DNA of 21,534 nucleotides from contig DAOWKX010000114.1 in assembly GCA_030639705.1 (NCBI GenBank), positions 1-21,534 on the forward strand. The letters run 5' to 3'. Under the pieces are notes generated by a model. That model was not told where the DNA came from, did no database searches, and was given only the letters and a program-made list of their open reading frames with translations. A program made the position numbers and the translations under genes. The stretch is from Candidatus Aminicenantota bacterium (GTDB taxonomy: Bacteria; Acidobacteriota; Aminicenantia; UBA2199). Shown piece after piece: positions 1 through 8,300 of this stretch (position 1 is the first letter of the stretch; the number at the start of each line of letters is the position of its first letter).

Positions 1-1815
1 ATAAGCGATGGCATTATTCGGATTCAATTCGATCGATTTTTTAAAGGCCTGTTCGGCACCCGGCCAATCCCATTCGAAGAGGAATTTTACATCGGCAATC
101 AACATGATCGCATCTGAATTATTTTTATCTATTTTCAGTGCTTTTTCGGCCCATTCCCGAACCATCATCCAACCCTGGTTAGGAGAAATTGCATAAAATG
201 CTACAATCGTATCATAAGCGTTTGCTTTCCCTGCATAGGCCGGAGCGAATTCCGGCTCAATTTCAATGACCCGGTCAAAATATTCTATGGCTTTCCTGGC
301 TCCTTCTACAGACACTTTTTTTAGGAAAAAGTGTCCTTTTAGATAGCTCTCATGGGCAATCGGATCTATAGATGTCTTCTTACTCAACATATCTTTTTCG
401 GCCGGAGTAAGAGTGATTTTGATTTGCTTGGCAATGGTTTGGGCCACCTCTTTCTGCAGGCTTAGGATATCTCGAAGATCCCGTTCATAACTTTCGGCCC
501 ACAAGTGTTTGTCACTCTCGGCCTCAATCAATTGGGTGGTGATGCGAACCTTGTCTCCCGCTTTCAGTACTGAACCCTCTACCACTGCAGCTACTTTCAG
601 TTGCCGGGCAATTTCAGGAAGGGATTTGCTGGAATTTTTAAACCGCATCACCGATGTCCTGGAAATAACCTTAAGAGCCTTAATTCGTGATAATTCAGTA
701 ATTAAGGCTTCGGTCATGCCGTCACTGAAATATTCCTGATTGGGGTCACCGGACAGATTTTCAAGAGGAAGTACAGCCAGTGAATCGATCATCCCGGCTG
801 TTCCTTTGGATTTAGTCAGTAAAATATACCCCACTACAAAAATGAAAATCAGGGTCAATACCAGAAGCCCGATGGTCAGGGTTTTCCTGGATTTTTTTGA
901 TTTATCCATAATTTTTTCTTTTATTGAGTGATTGGGCTTCTGGATGAGATTTAACGCATGCAGATCTGTTTTTATATCATCAATATTCTGGTAGCGCTGC
1001 TGGGGATTTTTCTCCAGCGTTTTTCTAATGATTTGATTGAATTCTGTTGGCAATTCCGGTTTGATATTTAAAGGGGATTCAGGATCCTCATTAATGATTG
1101 AGTAAATTACTGCCTGCTCGTACTCTCCTTTAAAAGGTAACTGCCCAGTCAGCATTTCATAAAGGATCACACCTAGAGACCAGATGTCTGTCCTATGATC
1201 TACTTCTTTTCCCATTGCCTGTTCTGGTGACATGTAATTGGTTGTGCCCATGGTGGTTCCGATTTTGGTAATGGAGGGCGAATAGCCATTCGCCCCTACA
1301 CGCAACTTGGCCAGGCCGAAATCTAATATTTTTACTCTGCCTTCTTTATCAATGATGATATTCTGCGGTTTAATGTCCCGGTGGACAATTCCGGCTTCGT
1401 GGGCTTTTGATAGACCTTCACAGATTTGGATAGTTATATTGATAATTTCGTCCAATTGTAGTGGCGAACGGCGGTTCGCCCTTTGGTCAATGGGCATGTC
1501 GCCACGTGCCCCTACACCCGATATTATTTCTTTTAATGTTTGCCCCTCCACATATTCCATGGCGATGTAGGTTTGATCTTCATGTTGGTTGATTTCATAG
1601 ATGGTGACGATATTGGGATGGTTTAAAGCTGCGGCAGCTTTGGCCTCCCTTTCAAAGCGCTCATTGGCTTCCTTGTTCTTGGTGAATTCCTTGGGCAGGA
1701 ATTTCAGGGCTACTTTGCGATCCAGTTTGGTATCTTCAGCCAGATAAACTTCCCCCATGCCTCCCTCACCTAATTTCTCAATAATTTTATAATGAAAAAT
1801 GGTTTTATTTATCAT
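1..1815 (-). CDS. Membrane Ser/Thr protein kinase with TolB-like and TPR domains (3' end cut by window)
   Basis: The frame opens at an ATG at 1815 and stays open for 605 codons to the window edge, so the C-terminus is missing. Visible in order: kinase domain about residues 8-288 (glycine loop GEGGMGEV, lysine K38 in VALKFL, HRDIKPQN at 145-152, DFG at 165-167, GTTNYMSPEQ, DIWSLGVILYEML), a membrane segment about 309-329, a TolB-like/adenylate-cyclase-associated domain beginning SLAVLPLENLSGD near 343, and TPRs from about 505. By family knowledge this is a PknB-like (Hanks-type) receptor kinase with the kinase in the cytoplasm and the rest outside or periplasmic. Two palindromic repeats are read through in frame (residues about 100-120 and 172-180), yet no catalytic motif is lost. 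There is no Shine-Dalgarno sequence before the ATG. A likely minus-strand promoter lies at 1901-1929. Function of the pathway and the kinase's substrates are unknown. Confidence 0.93.
   Translation of the reverse strand, partial: MINKTIFHYKIIEKLGEGGMGEVYLAEDTKLDRKVALKFLPKEFTKNKEANERFEREAKAAAALNHPNIVTIYEINQHEDQTYIAMEYVEGQTLKEIISGVGARGDMPIDQRANRRSPLQLDEIINITIQICEGLSKAHEAGIVHRDIKPQNIIIDKEGRVKILDFGLAKLRVGANGYSPSITKIGTTMGTTNYMSPEQAMGKEVDHRTDIWSLGVILYEMLTGQLPFKGEYEQAVIYSIINEDPESPLNIKPELPTEFNQIIRKTLEKNPQQRYQNIDDIKTDLHALNLIQKPNHSIKEKIMDKSKKSRKTLTIGLLVLTLIFIFVVGYILLTKSKGTAGMIDSLAVLPLENLSGDPNQEYFSDGMTEALITELSRIKALKVISRTSVMRFKNSSKSLPEIARQLKVAAVVEGSVLKAGDKVRITTQLIEAESDKHLWAESYERDLRDILSLQKEVAQTIAKQIKITLTPAEKDMLSKKTSIDPIAHESYLKGHFFLKKVSVEGARKAIEYFDRVIEIEPEFAPAYAGKANAYDTIVAFYAISPNQGWMMVREWAEKALKIDKNNSDAIMLIADVKFLFEWDWPGAEQAFKKSIELNPNNAIAY
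1276..1300 (-). repeat. Single REP-like palindrome inside the kinase activation segment
   Basis: On the minus strand the unit reads TGTAG followed by a perfect 8-bp stem, GGGCGAAT/ATTCGCCC, with a 4-nt loop. The GTAG plus GC-rich hairpin is the same design as the pair at 1457-1516, and the hairpin core GGCGAA/TTCGCC is shared. It is translated in frame as VGANGYSP, right after DFGLAKLR and before ITKIGTTMGT, so it lengthens the activation loop of the kinase. Confidence 0.72.
1457..1516. repeat. Inverted REP pair (REPIN-like) inside the kinase reading frame
   Basis: The 60-bp segment is bounded by TGTAG and CTACA. It holds two hairpins: GGCGAAC-GGCG-GTTCGCC at 1463-1480 (7-bp stem) and GGGCATGT-CGCC-ACGTGCCC at 1492-1511 (8-bp stem with one wobble), separated by 11 bp. 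A GTAG tetranucleotide next to a GC-rich palindrome is the known signature of REP sequences, and two facing units form a REPIN/BIME. It is exactly 20 codons long and is translated as roughly VGARGDMPIDQRANRRSP within the kinase, between the helix D region (MEYVEGQTLKEII) and helix E (LQLDEIINITIQIC), where related kinases have only a few residues (recalled family knowledge, not an alignment). Confidence 0.8.
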
Positions 1816-1829
1816 TTTTCGTTTTTTTT

Positions 1830-1861
1830 GCTGGGGGCCGTGGGCTGTGAGCCGGTGGCTG
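1830..1861. repeat. GC-rich low-complexity island in the kinase leader
   Basis: A 32-bp block made of imperfect repeats of CAGCC/CACGGC (minus-strand reading) stands out in very AT-rich DNA and is flanked by T runs at 1822-1829 and 1862-1866. It contains one short stem, GGCT-GTG-AGCC. It lies between the predicted kinase promoter (1901-1929) and the kinase ATG (1815), so it would be in the 5' leader. No known riboswitch or terminator matches it. Confidence 0.4.
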
Positions 1862-1900
1862 TTTTTGGTGAAATAGTTTGCCCTATCATTCTCCCAATAT

Positions 1901-1929
1901 CTTATATCAAATTCAAATTTTATTTTCAA
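1901..1929 (-). promoter_or_regulatory. Predicted sigma70-type promoter for the kinase gene
   Basis: On the minus strand TTGAAA (1929-1924) is followed by 17 bp and TATAAG (1906-1901), each one base away from consensus. Transcription would begin near 1894, giving a leader of about 80 nt that includes the GC-rich island. The rest of the gap 1816-2087 holds a 7-bp stem (TCCCAGT/ACTGGGA, 1985-2005) and no gene. Confidence 0.45.
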
Positions 1930-2087
1930 TGAATTTGCAATACTTTTACGGGATAGAGGGAAGAATGATCGAATTTCAATATTTTCCCAGTGAGATAGAC
2001 TGGGATTTCAGCCATTACAAGTAATGAACAGGACAGTAAAATGGTTGTTAGGGTAATCCTTCAGGTTTCCCCTTGGGAATAATATCC

Positions 2088-2615
2088 TTATTTAGCCAGG
2101 CCGGCCAGAGCTTTTAAGTCCAGTTGTTCGGCAGTGGCCTTTAATTCCCGGGTGTCTTTGATTTCACTGGCTTCCAGTTGGACTATGAATCGGTCAGCCA
2201 CTAAAATTATGATGGTGGCATTTTTTCTTTTGTATTGATAGCTTTCGATGGCAGTGAAATCTTTAATATTTGTCTTCTTCACGTATTCATCCGAGGTATC
2301 GATTTCAAACTGGGACATGGTCTTGAATCCGGCATAAGCAATTGGTGCGTATCCACCGTCTATAATCTGAATTTCCAGTTCGATTCCATTTTTGGTGTAT
2401 TCCCTCTCAACCTGAGACATTTTAAAATTTCCCATGTTTACCGTGGAACCCGAAGGCTCTCCCTTTGCTTCCCATCCTTTCAGATCGGACAAAAAAGGAG
2501 TCAACTTTCTCCAGTTAACCGGTTCCACGGGTTCTGGCTGGGCAAGCACCTGAAGTGTCATCCCGGCAGTAAAGATTAACAAAAAACATATGAACACTTT
2601 TTCTTTTTTCATCAT
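2088..2615 (-). CDS. Small secreted protein of unknown function
   Basis: The 175-residue product begins with a clear signal peptide (KKEKVFICFLLIFTAGMTL, cleavage probably after VLAQ near residue 26). The mature part of about 150 residues has a WRKLTPFLSDLKGWEAKGEP opening, a central beta-rich stretch and a C-terminal helix (LKATAEQLDLKALAGLAK). I recall similar small exported proteins from Aminicenantes genomes, but no function is known to me. AGGAGG at 2623-2618 lies 2 nt before the first ATG (2615) and 5 nt before a second ATG (2612), so the second may be the one used. The gene begins 15 bp after the stop of the GH20 gene and is probably cotranscribed with it. It is probably periplasmic, or an outer-membrane-associated protein. 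Confidence 0.85.
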   Translation of the reverse strand: MMKKEKVFICFLLIFTAGMTLQVLAQPEPVEPVNWRKLTPFLSDLKGWEAKGEPSGSTVNMGNFKMSQVEREYTKNGIELEIQIIDGGYAPIAYAGFKTMSQFEIDTSDEYVKKTNIKDFTAIESYQYKRKNATIIILVADRFIVQLEASEIKDTRELKATAEQLDLKALAGLAK

Positions 2616-2630
2616 AACCTCCTGATAGGT

Positions 2631-4700
2631 TTATTTATATAATGAATAAAGCAGTTTCTCAATAGCTGAAACAATCTTTAACTTGCAATCCCCTATGGGC
2701 TTTTTTACTTTTTCCAGTATTTGAATATTGTCTCTGATCCAGATGTTGTCCACTGTTTTTCCGGAATTAATGAGCTTCAGCGCTTGCAATCCTATGTCTG
2801 CTATAAGGGAGAGTCCTTCTGACAGGGCTTCGATCTCTCTTAATATAGGAGATTGTTTGATGATGGGCTTTAGCTTCAAATGATTATTTTTCCAGGTTTC
2901 CAATTTATTTTGTATACATCTTTTGATTGTTTGGTTTTTATTTTTTAAAAACAAATCAATTTCGTTTCGGAACTCCCGGGCCACTCTGGCATCCGGGACT
3001 GCTGCATCGACTACCCGGGTTTGAGGTAACTGCTGAGTATAGCGCTTCTGCCACTGCGGACGGTCATAGAGTATAATCGGTTCTATAACATCTACCAGAT
3101 GTTTTAAAGCAGCAGTGCTTTGTCCTCTGGTTAAGTGTCTCAACATCATTTTTTGATTTTTGATATGGGTCAGCCCATGTTCTTCCAGCTGGAATGAGAT
3201 GATATCAAGGCGCCGGTACATGTCATTTACATCATTAATGTCTGATGGAGACCACAGGCGTTCGGCAATAGCGGCGGTTCGCGGCCAAATGCGGGAGTCA
3301 ATGGTTTCCGGTGAAATCAGCTCTCCCCACATGGTGGCCTCGCTGCCTAGGACCAATTTTCTTTCTTTTTCTTTCAATGGAATATCAGGCGGCAGGGGAT
3401 CGTATAAATAATGAAAGTCAGTGGGATAGAGTAGGTCGATATACATTTCGTCTGCTTTGGAATTAACAATCTGGTATCCCATACGGGCCGCTTCAATCAA
3501 TGATTCTTCTCCCAGATAGGATTGAATGATGGTACTTTTGGGTAAGTCAGGCTGAAGGATTTGTTCCCACCCTGCCATCTTTTTACCGTGCTTAAAGATA
3601 AGCTTCATGATTCTGCGGTTGAAGAAAGCCTGAAGGGCATGGCTATCAGGAAGATGGTTTTCCATCATAAATTTCTGTATCTCAGGATTGTTGTCCCACT
3701 GTTTTCCGTTGACTTCATCACCGCCGATATGAATATATTCATCCCTGAATAATGAGGTCATCTCTTCGAAAAATCGATCAAAAAAATGATAGGTTTCTTC
3801 TTTCACAGGATTAAAACAGGGATCAAAGATGCCAAATCCCCGCTCTATCTTGTAAGGGCCGGGTAAACTTGCCAGTTCTGGATATCCAACCAGCCAGCTG
3901 GTGGAGTGCCCCGGGATATCAAATTCCGGTATGATCCTTATACCCCGGTCAGAGGCGTATTCAATGATTTCACGAATCTGTCTCTGGGTATAATAACGTC
4001 CATCGGATCCATGTTCATGCAGGCCCGGAAAGGTCTTGCATTCGACCCGGAAGCCTTGATCTTCGGTCAGATGCCAGTGAAACACATTCATCTTAACCGA
4101 ACACATTCCATCCAGATTTCTTTTGATGACCTCGATGGGCATGAAATGTCTGCAGGAATCTATGAGTAATCCCCGCCAGGTGAATCTGGGCTTATCTTTA
4201 ATTACCAGGCAGGGCAGATAATAGCCTGAATGATCAGCTTCTACCAGCTGCAGAACAGTTTCTATACCGCGCAGTATTCCGATGTCTGTTTCAGCAGAAA
4301 GGGTAATTCCTTTGCTTTGTATGTGCAAATGATAGGACTCATCCTCATTGATCACCAGTTTCCCGGGGCGTTTATAGGTGAGGATCATTCTGGGTTTTAC
4401 CGGATTTTTTGTTGTTGAGAATCGGTATTCAGCAAATATCAATCCGGTTCGATTCGAGAGTCTGCGCAACATCCGGCTGACTGCCTTTGAAATTCGATTT
4501 TCCGGTAATTGTTCTGTCAAGACGCTGAAAGAATCGGCAATTTTGAACCTGCCTGCTTTGAATTCAATATTTTCTGGAACCGGCATCAGATTGATCCGAT
4601 TCACCAGGTTTTTCCCGGAACCTTCAACCTTGATATGGATGGGGAAGAGAAGCATGATTATTAGAACGGCTGAAAGGTAAAGATTTTTTCTTTGGTTCAT
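2631..4700 (-). CDS. Beta-N-acetylhexosaminidase, glycoside hydrolase family 20
   Basis: This exported GH20 enzyme should remove terminal beta-linked GlcNAc/GalNAc from glycans by substrate-assisted catalysis. With the ATG at 4700 it has 689 residues: signal peptide (LYLSAVLIIMLLFPIHI), an N-terminal GH20b domain starting LMPVPENIEF, then the catalytic barrel from FTWRGLLIDSCRHF, with FHWHLTEDQGF and the Asp-Glu catalytic pair in HIGGDE (residues about 324-329), and GSEATMWGE near the barrel's end. About 150 C-terminal residues match no domain I recognise. A TTG at 4733 would add 11 residues that spoil the signal peptide, so ATG 4700 is preferred. It is the first gene of a two-gene unit with the small secreted protein at 2088-2615. 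It could act on peptidoglycan-derived or environmental glycans; the sequence does not decide which. Confidence 0.93.
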   Translation of the reverse strand: MNQRKNLYLSAVLIIMLLFPIHIKVEGSGKNLVNRINLMPVPENIEFKAGRFKIADSFSVLTEQLPENRISKAVSRMLRRLSNRTGLIFAEYRFSTTKNPVKPRMILTYKRPGKLVINEDESYHLHIQSKGITLSAETDIGILRGIETVLQLVEADHSGYYLPCLVIKDKPRFTWRGLLIDSCRHFMPIEVIKRNLDGMCSVKMNVFHWHLTEDQGFRVECKTFPGLHEHGSDGRYYTQRQIREIIEYASDRGIRIIPEFDIPGHSTSWLVGYPELASLPGPYKIERGFGIFDPCFNPVKEETYHFFDRFFEEMTSLFRDEYIHIGGDEVNGKQWDNNPEIQKFMMENHLPDSHALQAFFNRRIMKLIFKHGKKMAGWEQILQPDLPKSTIIQSYLGEESLIEAARMGYQIVNSKADEMYIDLLYPTDFHYLYDPLPPDIPLKEKERKLVLGSEATMWGELISPETIDSRIWPRTAAIAERLWSPSDINDVNDMYRRLDIISFQLEEHGLTHIKNQKMMLRHLTRGQSTAALKHLVDVIEPIILYDRPQWQKRYTQQLPQTRVVDAAVPDARVAREFRNEIDLFLKNKNQTIKRCIQNKLETWKNNHLKLKPIIKQSPILREIEALSEGLSLIADIGLQALKLINSGKTVDNIWIRDNIQILEKVKKPIGDCKLKIVSAIEKLLYSLYK

Positions 4701-4989
4701 ATCAAAACCTGAGATGACTATTATTATATACAAAAATGGGAGAAAGTTTAACTAAAAAGTCAAAATTTGCCTAAAAAAATTTTAATCTGATTTTAATACT
4801 CATGGTGGTTTTAATTATCACCATATTCTGTTTTAAATCAAAAGTATTTTGCTTTTAATTTTTTCTGTTTAGCCGGGTATAACGGTCGGTTTTCCCCAAT
4901 GATTTCCATATTTTCGCCTAAAGAACAATTCTTTCTTTAAAAAAAATAAAAAATATATTATTATTGATTCAGATTTTGTGGTAGAGGAA

Positions 4990-5376
4990 ATGCGGTTACT
5001 ATTTATCCTTATTTTGTTGGCCCAGCAATTTCTTTTGAGACAGCCCATTCAGCAGGCCATAGAAACCAATAACTTCTCCTACCTAGAAATGATTTGTCAG
5101 GATAAGGTTTCGATTAATTTTGAAGAACCCTTTTTACTGAATGGTTATTTTTCCCGTAGCAAGTTTATTGATGCTTTCTCCAGGCAGTTCTCGAGATTTG
5201 AGGTGAAAAAATTTGAATGGCTCACCAGGCAGATCGAGGAGAAATTTGCCATCCAATCGCTCAATCTAATATTGAAAAACAGGAGATCTGAGAAGTTGGT
5301 GTATTATAAATTCATTTTTTTTATGACTCAAGATAAGACATGGAAACTTTATTATATCAGAGGATTAAGAATATAA
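4990..5376 (+). CDS. Small exported DUF4783/NTF2-like protein
   Basis: The product has 128 residues from the ATG at 4990; a GTG at 4978 would add MVEE. It starts with a hydrophobic export segment (MRLLFILILLAQQFLLRQ), followed by a single alpha-beta domain: the order AIETNNFSYLEMICQDKVSINF, then a loop with a SRSKFIDAFSRQF helix, then beta strands ending WKLYYIRGLRI. This order matches the DUF4783/NTF2-like fold I know from Bacteroidetes, which has no assigned function. The match is by pattern only. GAGG precedes the ATG with only 2-3 nt of spacing, so the start is uncertain. The last 37 bp overlap the start of the histidine kinase gene, which points to translational coupling and to a possible accessory role for that sensor. 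The gap 4701-4989 separates it from the divergent GH20 gene and is AT-rich with no gene seen. Confidence 0.75.
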   Translation: MRLLFILILLAQQFLLRQPIQQAIETNNFSYLEMICQDKVSINFEEPFLLNGYFSRSKFIDAFSRQFSRFEVKKFEWLTRQIEEKFAIQSLNLILKNRRSEKLVYYKFIFFMTQDKTWKLYYIRGLRI

Positions 5377-8300
5377 TTTATTTTTTTATTCTTGGATCTA
5401 TAGTTATATCTGTTTTTTTTATACTCATTTTAAATCGGCCCAACATTTCAACCGATAGAATTCAATCCACTATTTCAACCAGGGCCGATAAGATCGAGAA
5501 CACTATTAATAAGAACATCCAAAGTCTCAAAAAAAGAGCTGATTTTATTTTTGAATGCTACAATTCAAATAGATTGGAGCATTCATTGTTACTGAATCGG
5601 GAATCCCTTATTATTGAGAATTCCGGAGTCGTTGGCGATTATTATGGTGAAATATATTATTTTAAATTTAAACCGATTCCAGTATCAAAATGGGTATTAA
5701 TAAAAAAAAATAAGGATATTTATTTTGTTCAGCGTTGCGGAGAAAATATCTATTATTTCAGGTTCTTTTTTAATTTGGTTCAAAATGATTTTTTAAGCCA
5801 GCTAAAGTATCCCTTCCTGGAGGCCGAGTTAAAATTTTTTGATACCGGAGTTCCATCGGAAGATGATCAGTTTCAATTCGATAAAATAAAAGGCAGGTTT
5901 TTCTTTTCCCGGGTGATAAAATCGTTGAACAATCAGGTTGTATTGCACTTAAAATGGCTCAGGAGTGATATTCAAATATACACCAGCCAGCAGAAGAACA
6001 ACTTTTTGTTCCTGGCTGTACTGCTGTTTTTCCTGGTGAATATTTTATATTTTTATTACCGGCCAAATAAAAAATTACGGTTTTTGCTGATTTTTTTTAT
6101 AATGACCTTTTTCATTAATTGCTATATATTGGTTTCTCGTTTGGGGAGACAAGACCTGTATATTAATTTATCGCTGATAAAGATCAATTCAATATACGAA
6201 ATTGCAGTGGCTGTGATATTTTTCTGGATGGGTTTTTTATTTTTTTTAAATTCTTCCAAGAAATTTTTTCAAAACAATATTCTATCATTTGTTTTTTTCA
6301 ATGTGTTTATTGTTATTGGAATAAAGTTCTGTTATAAAATTCTATCATCCCTTAATTTTTTATATTCTGATTTTAATTTCAGCCCGGATTATTTAATGCT
6401 ACTTCTGGTCTTATTGATTATCCATGCCCTTCCCCTTTACTGGATCAGAGAGATATCTATTAAAAAGAATATGACCTTGGTCCTGGGACTTCTGATTTTT
6501 CAGATTATTTCTGGTTTGATAATGGTAGCGGTTTTCAAGATCGGTATTGTCACTGTATTGGCCTTTTCTTTATCATTATTAGGTATTCTTTTTTTAAAGA
6601 AAAATCTAATCTCCAGATTGGTGGTGCTATTTTTACTCACCATTTCGATTTTTCATGTGATCCACCATAGTGCATTGAGTGAAAAAGAGGAGTTTATCGA
6701 CAATAATCTTAAAAAAATATTTTCAAACCAGGGAAATTATGCCAAATTTATCGCCCGGGAAATTGTTCATGAATTGAATCGTTATAAAGATGATTTTCCT
6801 GATTTTTTCCAGGGTGATTGGTCTTCAAGATTAGAAGCCATATGGAGAAGCAGTATCGCCTCTCGGGAGAATATTGCTTCAGGAATTTTTGTCATTTCAA
6901 AGGATGGGGAACTGAAGAGTTTTTATCCGTATCTGGTTCCATTTTTTAAAGCAGACGAATACAAAATCTTTCCTCTGTGGGCGATTGAAGATACAACGAC
7001 TGAGGTATATGGAAAAAAGTTATCTCTTGCTGTTGCCTCCACCAGTATTTTTCAGAAATATAATTTCCTCGGTCGCTTCATTGTTCAGGTTTTAAATTCT
7101 CCTGAATTGATACTAAGAAGTCAGGATAAGATCAATATATTTACCATGAACCGTAAAATAAAGGGTTCAGATCTGAGTTATCTCACCTTAAATGAGAAGT
7201 ACCAGGTACTGGAAAATCCCTCCAATATCAATCTGAAAAACATTGCCGGCATTATTAAGTACGATCACCAGTGGATAAAATTTAAATTCATGGATTTGGA
7301 TTTTAGTGGATACATTTTCAAACAAAACAAAAATTCAGTCATCATCTTTTTTCCTGAAAGCACCATGGTTAAAAAATTTTCTGAACTGATTCGAATATTT
7401 TTACTTTATTCTTTGTTTTTTCTGATTGTCAGGATAAAGGAATTAAAAAATATAGAGTGGAAAAAAATTTATTATTCCCTTTCAATACGCGTGTTTGTTA
7501 TCCTATTTCTGATTTCTCTTTTAACCGCAATAATCTTTTCAATATTTTCTTCTGATTTCTTTTCCCAATCATCTGAAATACAGATGAGGCACGCCATTTT
7601 TGATAGAGGAAGGACAGCTCTGAACATCGGGAATAACTTTATTGAAGAAAGCGGGGAATTGACTTTAAACCAATTGTTTCTACTGTCTGCGATATTAAAT
7701 AAAGATGTCAGTGTATATCAAAGAGGAGAATTATTATTTACTTCAAATTACAGGAAGATCATCCAATCTAAAATTCCGGTATACTTGCATTCCAATATTT
7801 TGCAATTACTTAATGAAAAGAACCAGAAATTTGTATTGATAAAAGAGAATACTGGTTTTGGTCTTTTCTTCAAAACCTATGACTATATTTTTAATATTGA
7901 ATTTCCCTCATCCAGGAGTGATTTCATTACTGAAAAGAGCCATTATTCAAATTTTATAATTGTTTTATTTTTTTGCTTACTCGTGATCGGCATCTCTTCG
8001 GCATTCTTTTTCAGTAACAAAATCATGTCACCGGTCCGGGAGTTGAACAGAGGTATGGAAGAGGTGGAAAAAGGCAATTTGATGCACCTAAAAGAAACAC
8101 CCTCGGAAATTGAATTAAAAAATCTTTATCTGGGTTTCAATGCCATGGTCGATGGGATAAAGGAGCAGAAGAAGAATATTTCAGAAATTTCCCGGATGAA
8201 AACTCTGCTTAAAATGGGACGACGGGTGGCCCATGAGGTGAAAAATCCCCTCACGCCCATAAAATTATCAGCGGAACAAATCTTAAGGTCATTGAAAGAT

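Noticed and set aside
1307..1570. Plus-strand frames opposite the kinase gene
   Set aside because: They are antisense shadows; the minus strand encodes unmistakable kinase motifs.
1985..2005. 7-bp stem TCCCAGT/ACTGGGA as a terminator for the small secreted protein gene
   Set aside because: On the minus strand it is followed by A-rich rather than T-rich sequence and is about 80 bp past the stop, so it is not a convincing terminator.
4838..4866. AAAAG/CTTTT stem followed by T's in the divergent gap
   Set aside because: The stem is short and purely low-complexity, and a terminator is not expected between divergent genes.
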